Shown: one piece after another, positions 16,026 through 24,391 of the stretch | Position numbering within the stretch: the first letter of the stretch is position 1 | Layout of the letters: each line of letters begins with the position of its first letter | Assembly: GCF_014205075.1 (NCBI RefSeq) | Contig: NZ_JACHMU010000001.1 | Span: 124,001-188,000, forward strand | Direction: 5' to 3' | Length of the DNA stretch: 64,000 nt | Source of the DNA: Microbacterium ginsengiterrae | GTDB lineage: Bacteria > Actinomycetota > Actinomycetes > Actinomycetales > Microbacteriaceae | Position numbers and translations under genes: made by a program | Notes under the pieces: generated by a model | Seen by the model: only the letters and a program-made list of their open reading frames with translations | Database searches by the model: none | Told to the model about the DNA's origin: nothing

Positions 16026-16352
16026 ATGGGGACCAGTAAGCGCCTCGCCCCGTACTACGACATGCAGGCCCAGCATCGCGCCATCCTCGCCGCGGCGAAG
16101 GCCGGCCCGCTGCAGTCGCTCACGGATCGTGAGCTCGCGCTCCGCGAGCAGCCGTTGACGATCTACCCGCATCCGCTGGCATCGGTGTCCGCGTGGGTGA
16201 GGTTCGGCCCAGAGGCGATACGCGTGGATGCCAAGCTGGCACGGTCGACGCCTCTCGCTGCGGGAATAGTGTTCCGAGCCGGAGATCAGACGTTCCGCTG
16301 CTGGGTGTGGGGAAACGCGGTGTGCCGGCGCGACGATGGAGCGGCGCGGTGA
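16026..16352 (+). CDS. Hypothetical protein, 108 aa
   Basis: A 108-residue soluble protein: YYDMQAQHRAILAAAKAGPLQSLTDRELAL forms a helical N-terminal half, and VSAWVRFGPEAIRVDAKLARSTPLAAGIVFRAGDQTFRCWVWGNAV a beta-rich C-terminal half (outline). No family recognised. AGAGAGGAA lies about 9 nt upstream of the ATG. A candidate LexA box lies 46 nt upstream. Confidence 0.7.
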   Translation: MGTSKRLAPYYDMQAQHRAILAAAKAGPLQSLTDRELALREQPLTIYPHPLASVSAWVRFGPEAIRVDAKLARSTPLAAGIVFRAGDQTFRCWVWGNAVCRRDDGAAR

Positions 16353-16504
16353 TGAGACAGGCGACGGCCGACGCACGCCGATCGACCTCTCCTGTTGGCG
16401 TGCACGGCGGCGTGCCGTGTAGTCTCTCATTCGCTCTGAGGAGCATGGTGAGCCGGGAAGTCTGGTCGGCACGAGCATCTGTGTACCCGACAGGAAGGCT
16501 TCTC

Positions 16505-16999
16505 ATGACCGGTGGCTTCATCGTCCGCGGCGACCATCTGCCGATCCTCACCGCGCTCGCGGCCGGTCAGTCGACGGGGCTCGACGCTCCCCGCGCGATG
16601 ATCTGGGGCCTGGACCTGTCCACGGCACCGAACCGGGATGCAGTGCACAAGCGGCTGCGTCAGGAATCGAAGGACATCGCGGCGATCACCGCGACTCATC
16701 CCTCGCTCGTGCACCTCTTCATCGTGTACTCCCACGGTGCGGCACTCCACGAGGGCGCCTGCCTGAGCTCCGCTGCCCAGGCCGCGGCCCGCCTACATAC
16801 GGAGTTCGAACGCTCACGCGGCAGATTCGTGGAAGTCGTCTTCATCGACGCCACCGGCTGGGAGGACGACGAAGCGCTCTGCGACCGCATCGTGCAGACG
16901 GTCGCGACACCCGCAGGCATCGCCGGGGACGTCGCGTTGGGCTGGCACGACATCACCGACACCACCATCCATCGAGCCGCGATGGCACGGTACTGCTGA
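16505..16999 (+). CDS. Hypothetical protein, 164 aa
   Basis: A soluble 164-residue protein (MTGGFIVRGDHLPILTALA start) with a region LVHLFIVYSHGAALHEGACLSSAAQ and FVEVVFIDATGWEDDEALCD that looks like alternating strands and helices. No family recognised. The ATG at 16505 has AGGAAGG 6 nt upstream; the frame is open to 16193 but that part lacks a good start and overlaps the 108-residue gene. Confidence 0.65.
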   Translation: MTGGFIVRGDHLPILTALAAGQSTGLDAPRAMIWGLDLSTAPNRDAVHKRLRQESKDIAAITATHPSLVHLFIVYSHGAALHEGACLSSAAQAAARLHTEFERSRGRFVEVVFIDATGWEDDEALCDRIVQTVATPAGIAGDVALGWHDITDTTIHRAAMARYC

Positions 17000-17102
17000 C
17001 CCTCCTCCCGAAGCGGCGGACGGTGCATCGTCGTCTGTCCGTAGGTTCGACCCGGCACGCCGGCTCCGCACGGCAGTGCGCGAGTTTTAACGTCGCTCGG
17101 TT

Positions 17103-19709
17103 GTGGATATCTTCGAGTATGTGAACTTCTCGCCCACCCGCTATGGCGGGCGCCGGCATCGGCGCGTCCTGAACATGTCCATGAGCGCAGTCCTCGCGGC
17201 AGCCCTCACTCTCACCCTTCCCGGCGTCGCGCACGCCGCGGAGACATCGTCCACTTCGTCCGAGACGACCACCCTCACCTTCACCGACACCGGAGGCGTG
17301 TCGTGGACTCCCCCGGTGGGCGTGGAGAAGATCTCCGTGGAGATGGCCGGCGGCGCGGGCGCGAGTTTCATCCGAGAGGGGCAGGGCGGCTACGGTGGCC
17401 GCGCGGGACGGTTGGAGTTCGACCTCCCCGTCACCTCCGGAGATGATCTGCTGTTCGTCGGAGCCACAGCAGGCGGAATCAGTAAGGCGCATCTGCCGGG
17501 CCTCGGCTATCTGAACGGCGGCTCCGGCGGCGACCGTTCAGGGGGTGCGCAGCGCGGCGGCGGCGGCGGCGGCGCATCCGCTGTCCTTCTCAACGATGAC
17601 CTTGTGGCTGTCGCGGGAGGCGGCGGCGGTGTCGGCGGATCAGTGCAGACCGAGCCCACTTTCTCGAACCCCTTCCGGTGGCGGTTCGGCGGTTCGGGTG
17701 GGTGGGGCACGAGCGGCACCGACCTCGCGGGCGACGACGGCGTCTACGGCGGGCACCCGGGCAAGGGCGGATCGGCCGGGACCGAGACCGGCAAGTCCGG
17801 TACGAACGGCTCGAAGGCCGCGAACCTCACCTCCTCGGGCGGCGGTGGCGGAGGCGGCGGCGGCTGGCCGTCCGGCAACGGTGGCCAGTCCGGCAAGAAA
17901 GCCTTCAGCACGAGCACCGGAGGCGGCGGCGCAGGCGGCGCCTCGTTCACGAGCTCGGCGGTTCAGAACCCACGGCTCACGACGAGTGCCGACGGTGACG
18001 GGTACGTGAAGATCTCGTACGAGAATCCGGTCAAGATCACCCTCACGGCCCCGACGCTGGTCGCCGCAGAGGTCCCGCACAACGCGCACGTCACGGTCTT
18101 CGGCGACAACGATGTGACGGTCAAGCCCGGCAAGGTGATTCTCACTGTCGGAAACACCTTCCTCGGTGTGGACGACGTGATCGACGGCCGGGTCGACTTC
18201 CGCTACAGCCTCCCGCAAGGGCAGCACACCCTCACGGCGGAGTTCACCTCGCGGGATCGAACGCAGCACGCCACAACCTCTGTCGACGTCGTCATCGGCC
18301 CGAGCCCGGCCGCATCGAGTGTGACCCTCGATGAGCTTCCGACCCGCGTCGCAGGAGGCAGCACCGTGACCGTGACGGGTACCCTGCACGCGAGCGACGC
18401 GGCGGTGGACAAGGAACAGCAGATCAGCCTCAACGTCAACGGTCAGCGCATGTGGTCGCGCTCGGACGCCGATGGACGCTTCTCCTTCAGCTTCCAGGCA
18501 CCGTCTCATCCCTCTGCCTTCACGATCCGGGCGCAGTTCGACGGAAACGACGCCATCGGGCCGTCCATGTCAGGCACGATGCGGATCGAGACCTACGACG
18601 ACCAGTCGGTCGTCGCGCTCAATGTCTCCCCGACGGATGCGGTGTACGGCGAACCGGTGAGCGTGAACGCGACGGTGTCGCCGGAGGACGGCTCGGGGGA
18701 CGCCGCCAGCGGTCTCGTCCTCCTCTCCGACGGTGACGAGTACATCGCGATGGCCGCTCTCGACGGCAATGGCAACGCGGCGTTCGACGACCTTCTCCTG
18801 CCAGTCGGAACCACTACTCTCACCGCCGTCTACGGCGGCGATGACGTATACAGCGGATCTCACTCGCCTTCCACGGACGTGACCGTGGCCGCCGCGAGCA
18901 CCGAAACGCGGCTGGCGGTCGAAAGCCCGTCGGGGCGGGCAGGCGAGCCGGTCGACGTCGACGTCGTGGTCGCGGCGGACGCCCGCAGCACCTTTGAGCC
19001 CCGGGGCGTCGTAGAGATCCTCGCCGGCGATGAGGTGGTGGCCACCGCGGCGACCGGAGAGGACGGAGACGACACTCCGCGGGATGGCATCGCGCGCTTC
19101 CACCTGGAACTCGGCGACCTCGACGCCGGAACGCACTCCTTCACTGCTCGCTTCGTGGCCTCACCAGGATTCAGCGACTCCGCGTCCGACGAAGCGACGG
19201 TCTCACTGCGGGCGATCGACACGTTCCTCGAGGCAACGCCGACCGATATCTCGATTTCGGAGAGCGACACCGCCGTGATCGAGGCGCACGTCACGGTGAC
19301 GGGCGCCTCGCTGGCGCGGCAAACACCGCAGGAACCGCACGGGTCGGTCTACGCCACCATCGCCGGGGAGCTGTTCGGCACCCCCGCAGTCGTCGACGAG
19401 CAGACCGGCACCGCCGAGCTGCGCCTGAGCGGATTCGACCCCGGCGTGCATGACGTGATCGTGACCTTCCAGCCCGACTCCTCGACGCTCGCGGAGTCAA
19501 CGGCACGCGTTCATGTCGCGGTCGCCGAGGATGGCCCGTCGGACGCGGACAGCGACTCGGGCGCGAATGCGGACAGCGAGGGCTCATCCCAGGAGTCGCT
19601 CCCGGCCACTGGGCAGCGAGAAGGGACGTGGGTCGTCCCGGCGGTCCTCGCCCTCCTGATGTCCGCGACCGGTCTCGCGCTGATCATGCGACGGCGCACC
19701 CACGCCTGA
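17103..19709 (+). CDS. LPXTG-type glycine-rich surface protein with Ig-like repeats
   Basis: An 868-residue exported, wall-anchored protein. N-terminal signal peptide (RRVLNMSMSAVLAAALTLTLPGVAHA, cleavage after AHA); glycine-rich domain of about 250 residues beginning FTDTGGVSWTPPVGVEKISVEMAGGAG, with GGGGG tracts; then four to five Ig-like beta-sandwich repeats (for example ALNVSPTDAVYGEPVSVNATVSP and LTAVYGGDDVYSG, typical of bacterial Ig-like domain 3); an Asp/Ser-rich linker; and the sorting signal LPATG, membrane segment VVPAVLALLMSATGLALIM and RRRTHA. It should be attached to peptidoglycan by a sortase encoded elsewhere. The start is uncertain: GTG 17103, GTG 17121 or ATG 17175. A strong hairpin follows. 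Confidence 0.88.
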   Translation: MDIFEYVNFSPTRYGGRRHRRVLNMSMSAVLAAALTLTLPGVAHAAETSSTSSETTTLTFTDTGGVSWTPPVGVEKISVEMAGGAGASFIREGQGGYGGRAGRLEFDLPVTSGDDLLFVGATAGGISKAHLPGLGYLNGGSGGDRSGGAQRGGGGGGASAVLLNDDLVAVAGGGGGVGGSVQTEPTFSNPFRWRFGGSGGWGTSGTDLAGDDGVYGGHPGKGGSAGTETGKSGTNGSKAANLTSSGGGGGGGGGWPSGNGGQSGKKAFSTSTGGGGAGGASFTSSAVQNPRLTTSADGDGYVKISYENPVKITLTAPTLVAAEVPHNAHVTVFGDNDVTVKPGKVILTVGNTFLGVDDVIDGRVDFRYSLPQGQHTLTAEFTSRDRTQHATTSVDVVIGPSPAASSVTLDELPTRVAGGSTVTVTGTLHASDAAVDKEQQISLNVNGQRMWSRSDADGRFSFSFQAPSHPSAFTIRAQFDGNDAIGPSMSGTMRIETYDDQSVVALNVSPTDAVYGEPVSVNATVSPEDGSGDAASGLVLLSDGDEYIAMAALDGNGNAAFDDLLLPVGTTTLTAVYGGDDVYSGSHSPSTDVTVAAASTETRLAVESPSGRAGEPVDVDVVVAADARSTFEPRGVVEILAGDEVVATAATGEDGDDTPRDGIARFHLELGDLDAGTHSFTARFVASPGFSDSASDEATVSLRAIDTFLEATPTDISISESDTAVIEAHVTVTGASLARQTPQEPHGSVYATIAGELFGTPAVVDEQTGTAELRLSGFDPGVHDVIVTFQPDSSTLAESTARVHVAVAEDGPSDADSDSGANADSEGSSQESLPATGQREGTWVVPAVLALLMSATGLALIMRRRTHA

Positions 19710-19725
19710 CGAACGGCTCGAGAGG

Positions 19726-19757
19726 AGGGGGCCCTGCGCGGTGGTGCAGGGCCCCCT
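19726..19757 (+). terminator. Rho-independent-type hairpin after the surface protein gene
   Basis: AGGGGGCCCTGC and GCAGGGCCCCCT form a perfect 12-bp stem with an 8-nt loop, 16 nt after the stop codon. There is no long T-tract, as is usual in high-GC actinobacteria. Confidence 0.8.
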
Positions 19758-19827
19758 CGTCCATCGAGACGGAGGTCGCGGCGCTGGTTTCGAGCGCTGA
19801 ATTCGGGCGATGCGTCAGGCCACGTCT

Positions 19828-19965
19828 TCAGGGGTCGAGGTGTTCGCCGTCGACGACGGCATCCTCCGCGGCCTCTTCGGCTTCGGCGCCCTCTTCGGGG
19901 GATTCCGACCCGGCCTGGGCGGCAGTGCCGTCAGTGTGCTCCTTCGGATCCTTCGGATCACTCAT
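19828..19965 (-). CDS. Small acidic hypothetical protein, 45 aa
   Basis: A 45-residue acidic, disordered-looking protein (MSDPKDPKEHTDGTAAQ start; EEGAEAEEAAEDAV core). AAAGGAG lies 5 nt before the ATG at 19965, close to an ideal ribosome-binding site, and this is the main reason to call it a gene. Function unknown. Confidence 0.55.
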   Translation of the reverse strand: MSDPKDPKEHTDGTAAQAGSESPEEGAEAEEAAEDAVVDGEHLDP

Positions 19966-20119
19966 GATGTCTCCTTTGTCGAATCCGACGACCGTACGCG
20001 CACGTCGACACCTGGAGTGAGGGGCTTGACGGATGCGGCGCACTGAGTGAAGACGACGTGGCATTGTTGCGACGGGTGTACCCGTAGTCAATCCCCGGCG
20101 CTCTCGTCGGGCCCGCCTG

Positions 20120-20125
20120 TACGCT
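20120..20125 (+). promoter_or_regulatory. Candidate -10 hexamer (TACGCT), leaderless
   Basis: TACGCT with a 6-nt gap to the GTG start of the UvrA paralogue at 20132. Confidence 0.5.
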
Positions 20126-20131
20126 CGACCG

Positions 20132-22696
20132 GTGCCCGAAACCCCGAACGACCCGACCGATGCGTTCGTCCGCGTTCGCGGTGCCAACGAGAACAACCTC
20201 AGGAACGTCGACGTCGATGTGCCGCGCGACAGGATCGTCGCGTTCACCGGCGTCTCCGGATCGGGCAAGTCCTCCCTGGCGTTCGGCACCATCTTCACCG
20301 AGGCCCAGCGCCGCTACCTGGAGTCCGTCGCCCCGTATGCACGGCGCCTCATCCAGCAGGGGCATGATCCGCACGTCGAGTCGATCTCGGGCCTGCCGCC
20401 GGCCGTCGCGCTGCAGCAGCGCCGCGGCGCCCCCAGCTCGCGATCGAGCGTCGGCACCGTCACCACGCTGTCGAACTCGCTTCGGATGCTGTTCTCCCGC
20501 GCCGGCACCTTCCCCGAAGGGTTCACGACGCGCCTCGATTCTGACGCGTTCTCGCCGAACACCGCAGCGGGCGCCTGTCCCGAGTGCCATGGCATCGGCG
20601 TCTCGCACACCGTCAGCGAGGACTCGCTGGTGCCCGATCCCTCGCTGAGCATTCGCGATGGTGCCATCGCCGCCTGGCCGGGTGCGTGGCAGGCGAAGAA
20701 CCTGCGAGACATCACCATCGCGCTCGGGTACGACGTCGATCGACCATGGCGCGACCTCGATCAGGCCGACCGCGACTGGCTGCTCTTCACCGACGAGCAG
20801 CCGATCGTGCAGATCACCCCGCAGCGCGACCGCGTGGCGAAGCCCTACAACGGCATGTTCTGGAGCGCGAAGAAGTACGTCTTCCACACGCTGTCCGACT
20901 CGAAGAGTCAGATGATGCGCACGAAGGTGCTGCAGTTCGTGCGGTCCGGACCGTGCCCGCTCTGCCACGGCACGGGTCTTCGCCGCGAAGCACTGGCCGT
21001 CACGTTCGCCGGGCGCACGATCGCCGAGCTCAACGCCCTCCCGCTGACCGAGCTCGCCGACGTGCTGCGCCCGACCACGCAGCTCACGGACCCTGAGCAC
21101 GCGCTGCCGACCACGCTCTCCGGCGAGCGCACTGATGTCGCCGTCGCGATCACGACCGATCTTCTGGCGCGCATCACTGTGCTCACCGACCTCGGTCTCG
21201 GGTACCTCGGGCTCGGACGGGTGACGACCACGCTCTCCCCCGGCGAGATGCAGCGGCTGCGGCTCGCCACCCAGCTGCGGTCGGGGCTCTTCGGCGTCAT
21301 CTACGTGTTCGACGAGCCGTCGGCCGGACTGCACCCCGCCGATGCGGAGCCGCTGCTCGACGTCTTGGAGCAGCTCAAGCGCTCGGGCAACTCGGTCTTC
21401 GTGGTCGAGCACAACATGGATGTCGTCCGCCGCGCCGACTGGATCGTCGACGTCGGCCCCGGAGCGGGCGAGGGCGGCGGTGACGTGCTCTACAGCGGAG
21501 CGGTCGACGGACTCGCCGCGGTCGAGGCATCCGTCACTCGGCCGTTCCTCTTCCCCGATCAGGACACCACGGCGGCAGATCGTCGCGACGTGCGCGAGCC
21601 CGCGAACTGGCTCACCGTGGAGGGCATCACGCTGCACAACCTCGCCGGCGTCGACGCGGCCATTCCGCTCGGAACCTTCGTCGCGGTCACCGGCGTCTCA
21701 GGGTCGGGAAAGTCGACGCTCGTGAGCCGCGTGCTGCGTGATGTCGTTCGTGAGCATCTGCGCTCCGGCCAGGGCGACGGTATCGATGATCCGGACGATG
21801 ACGCGACGACCACCGACCCCGCAGGCGATGACGCGGGGCTCACCGAAGCGACGGTCCCGGATGCGCGCGCCGACACACTGACGGTGCGCCGTGCCACGGG
21901 GCTCGAGCACATCGACCGGCTCGTGCGCGTGGATCAGAAGCCGATCGGACGCACCCCTCGGTCGAACCTGGCGACGTACACAGGCCTGTTCGATGCGGTC
22001 CGGACGACCTTCGCCAAGACCGACCTCGCTCGGGAGCGCGGGTACACCGCAGGACGCTTCTCGTTCAACGTCGCCGGTGGGCGCTGCGAGACCTGCCTCG
22101 GCGAGGGGTTCGTGTCGGTGGAGCTCCTCTTCCTGCCCGGCAGCTATGGGCGCTGCCCGACCTGTCACGGCGCCCGGTACAACGCCGAGACTCTCGAGGT
22201 CACCTACAAGGGCAAGACGATCGCCGACGTGCTGGCGCTGACGGTCGAGCAGGCATCCGACTTCCTCGCGCCGGTGCTGCCGGCCGCGCGCAGCCTGCAG
22301 GCCCTCCTCGACGTCGGGCTCGGCTACCTGCGACTCGGTCAGCCCGCGACCGAGCTGTCGGGTGGCGAGGCGCAACGCATCAAGCTGGCGACCGAGCTGC
22401 AGCGCGTGCGCCGAGGCCACACCCTCTACCTGCTCGATGAGCCGACGACGGGTCTGCATCCCGCCGATGTGCGGCGGCTGCTCGCGCAGCTGCACGCGCT
22501 GGTCGACTCCGGAGACACGGTCGTGGTGGTCGAGCACGACATGGATGTCGTCGCCGCCGCGGACTGGGTCATCGACCTCGGGCCATCGGGCGGGGATGCG
22601 GGCGGGCGCATCGTCGCGACGGGAACACCGGATGCCGTGGCGAAAGACCCAGCGAGCCGTACGGCCCCGTATCTCGCGGAGCGCCTCAGCCGTTGA
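20132..22696 (+). CDS. Short UvrA paralogue (excinuclease-like ABC protein)
   Basis: An 854-residue cytosolic double ABC ATPase related to UvrA. Walker A motifs are GVSGSGKSSLAFGT (about residue 40) and GVSGSGKSTLVSRV (about 520); ABC signatures are LSPGEMQRLRLA and LSGGEAQRIKLA; Walker B regions are YVFDEPSAGLHPAD and YLLDEPTTGLHPAD. CxxC zinc motifs occur at CPECHG, CPLCHG and in the second half CETCLG/CPTCHG. The protein is about 100 residues shorter than housekeeping UvrA and belongs to the UvrA2/DrrC-like group linked to drug or DNA-damage tolerance; a direct role in excision repair is uncertain. GTG start with a leaderless -10. Ends before repeat element A. Confidence 0.9.
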   Translation: MPETPNDPTDAFVRVRGANENNLRNVDVDVPRDRIVAFTGVSGSGKSSLAFGTIFTEAQRRYLESVAPYARRLIQQGHDPHVESISGLPPAVALQQRRGAPSSRSSVGTVTTLSNSLRMLFSRAGTFPEGFTTRLDSDAFSPNTAAGACPECHGIGVSHTVSEDSLVPDPSLSIRDGAIAAWPGAWQAKNLRDITIALGYDVDRPWRDLDQADRDWLLFTDEQPIVQITPQRDRVAKPYNGMFWSAKKYVFHTLSDSKSQMMRTKVLQFVRSGPCPLCHGTGLRREALAVTFAGRTIAELNALPLTELADVLRPTTQLTDPEHALPTTLSGERTDVAVAITTDLLARITVLTDLGLGYLGLGRVTTTLSPGEMQRLRLATQLRSGLFGVIYVFDEPSAGLHPADAEPLLDVLEQLKRSGNSVFVVEHNMDVVRRADWIVDVGPGAGEGGGDVLYSGAVDGLAAVEASVTRPFLFPDQDTTAADRRDVREPANWLTVEGITLHNLAGVDAAIPLGTFVAVTGVSGSGKSTLVSRVLRDVVREHLRSGQGDGIDDPDDDATTTDPAGDDAGLTEATVPDARADTLTVRRATGLEHIDRLVRVDQKPIGRTPRSNLATYTGLFDAVRTTFAKTDLARERGYTAGRFSFNVAGGRCETCLGEGFVSVELLFLPGSYGRCPTCHGARYNAETLEVTYKGKTIADVLALTVEQASDFLAPVLPAARSLQALLDVGLGYLRLGQPATELSGGEAQRIKLATELQRVRRGHTLYLLDEPTTGLHPADVRRLLAQLHALVDSGDTVVVVEHDMDVVAAADWVIDLGPSGGDAGGRIVATGTPDAVAKDPASRTAPYLAERLSR

Positions 22697-22773
22697 GCCG
22701 AGCCGAGTGACTCGACCCACCCACGCCAAGCGAGCACCGGTCGGACCGTCCCCCCGACCCATACCGCAGAAGA

Positions 22774-22810
22774 CGAGAAGGACACCGGCGGGAAGCCAGT
22801 GCCCTTCTCG
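22774..22810. terminator. Bidirectional hairpin of repeat element A
   Basis: CGAGAAGG...CCTTCTCG forms a long stem with about two mismatches between the convergent uvrA-like and aldehyde dehydrogenase genes. Nearly the same sequence occurs at 36299-36335. Confidence 0.7.
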
Positions 22811-22861
22811 TTCTCGACCGTCTCCACGATCAGTCCTGCCACAGCCCTTTCGCTCGGGCTG
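22774..22861. repeat. Double-hairpin repeat, copy A
   Basis: This copy contains the long hairpin at 22774-22810, the shared stretch TCGACCGT, the motif CAGTCCTGCCA, and a second hairpin CAGCCC-N8-GGGCTG at 22842-22861. Copy B at 36299-36396 has the same parts in the same order and orientation. Confidence 0.65.
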
Positions 22862-22876
22862 ACACGTCAGCGCCCG

Positions 22877-24391
22877 TCAGCGGGAGGCGAGTTCCAGCAC
22901 GCCGTCGACGCGGCGCGGAACATCGACGGGGCCGTCGCGCAGTTCTTCCGGCAGCACCTCGGCCGGGGCATCCTGCCAGGCGAGCGGACGCAGGAAGCGT
23001 CGGATCGCGGTCACACCCACCGAGGTGTGCAGCGTGTTCGTCGCCGGCCACGGGCCACCGTGATGCATCGCCCAGGAGACCCGCACGCCTGTCGGGTAAC
23101 CGTTGTAGACGATGCGCCCGACGCGGCCGCTGACCACGTCGGTGAGCTCGGCGCGCAGCTCGGTCTCTCCTGGTTCGCTGTGGATGGTCGCCGTCAGCGA
23201 ATCGGGGACGGCGTCAAGCGCGCGCGCGATCTCGGCGACGTCGCTGTAGCGCACCACCACGACGAGCGGCCCGAAGGCCTCCTCGGTCACCTCAGCCGTG
23301 ACATCGGTGGCGTCGATCTCGAGCACGGCGGGAGTCAGCGAGTACCCCTGCTCCCCCGGCGCCGGGTCGACCAGACTGCGGGCGCCACCCTCGGCGATCA
23401 GCCGAGAGCGGATCTCGTCGAAAGCCGAATGGATGCGGGAGTTCAACATCGTCTGCGGCGCGGCATCCTGCGCGCGGCTGACGATGTCTGCGACAAGCGC
23501 ATCGCCGGCGTCCCCCTTGGGTACGAATGCGACGCCGGGCTTGGTGCAGAGCTGACCGGCGGAGCTGGTGACCGACCCGAACAGCCCCTCGGCGATCTGC
23601 GCGGTGCGCGCCACCGCGGCTTCCGGGGTGACGACGAGCGGGTTCACGCTCGACAGTTCACCATAGAAGGGGATCGGCGTGTCGCGACCGTCGATGATGC
23701 GCTGGAGGATCTGACCGGTGTGCAGCGACCCGGTGAAGCCGACGGCGGCGATGCGCGGGTCGGCGACGAGCACCGAGCCCGGCTGCTGACCGTAGACGAT
23801 GCCGAACGTGCCCGCCGGTGCGCCGTAGTCGGTGGCAGCCTTCACCAGCGACTCGTACGAGCGCTGGGAAGTGAGCAAGTGCGAGCCGTGCGCCTTCACG
23901 ACGACCGGGTTCCCGGCCGCGAGAGCGGAGGCGGTGTCACCGCCGAGCACGGAGAAGGCGAAGGGGAAGTTACTCGCGCCGAACACCGCGACTGGACCGA
24001 TGGGAACGAGCATTCGGCGCACGTCGGGGCCGGCGCCGAGCGGGGTGTCGCCGGCGTGGTCGATGATGGCCTCGAGATAGCCGCCGTCCTCGACGGCGTC
24101 TGCGAAGAGACGGAACTGGAAGACACTGCGGCTGAGCTCTCCGTTCAGACGCGCCTCAGCGAGACCTGTCTCGGCGATCGCTGCCGCGACGAGTTCGGTG
24201 CGGTCGACGTCCAGTCTCTCGGCGATCGCGCGCAGCAGGCCGGCGCGCCAGGCGCGTGGTCGGACGCGCAGCTCAGAGAACGCCTGCTGAGCGCGCTCGG
24301 CGATCGCAGCGACTTCGGCATCCTCGGTCGCCTGGATCGCGGTGGCACTCTCCGTGCCGGTACGGGGATCAGTGCTGAACAAGGTGGTCAT
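22877..24391 (-). CDS. Aldehyde dehydrogenase, ketoglutarate-semialdehyde type
   Basis: A 504-residue NAD(P)+-dependent aldehyde dehydrogenase. The general base Glu is in YGELSSVNP (E245) and the nucleophile in GQLCTKPG (C282); the coenzyme region is GASNFPFAFSVLGGDTASALAAGNPVVVKAH in outline and FTGSLHTG. These context residues are typical of 2-ketoglutarate semialdehyde dehydrogenases, which end the Weimberg and related sugar-acid pathways. Last gene of the minus operon, with an ATGA overlap with the FAH-family gene, which supports sequential reactions. Substrate is inferred. Confidence 0.85.
   Translation of the reverse strand: MTTLFSTDPRTGTESATAIQATEDAEVAAIAERAQQAFSELRVRPRAWRAGLLRAIAERLDVDRTELVAAAIAETGLAEARLNGELSRSVFQFRLFADAVEDGGYLEAIIDHAGDTPLGAGPDVRRMLVPIGPVAVFGASNFPFAFSVLGGDTASALAAGNPVVVKAHGSHLLTSQRSYESLVKAATDYGAPAGTFGIVYGQQPGSVLVADPRIAAVGFTGSLHTGQILQRIIDGRDTPIPFYGELSSVNPLVVTPEAAVARTAQIAEGLFGSVTSSAGQLCTKPGVAFVPKGDAGDALVADIVSRAQDAAPQTMLNSRIHSAFDEIRSRLIAEGGARSLVDPAPGEQGYSLTPAVLEIDATDVTAEVTEEAFGPLVVVVRYSDVAEIARALDAVPDSLTATIHSEPGETELRAELTDVVSGRVGRIVYNGYPTGVRVSWAMHHGGPWPATNTLHTSVGVTAIRRFLRPLAWQDAPAEVLPEELRDGPVDVPRRVDGVLELASR

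Noticed and set aside
17590..17950. GGCGG/GGAGGC-rich stretches resembling a repeat array
   Set aside because: They are codons for glycine tracts of the surface protein; no unique spacers, so not a CRISPR or satellite array.
22854..22864. 11-nt match TCGGGCTGACA between repeat A and the 3' end of tRNA-Pro, as a possible attachment-site pair
   Set aside because: Too short for an att site, explained partly by the GGGCTG arm of a hairpin, and no integrase gene is present in the window.
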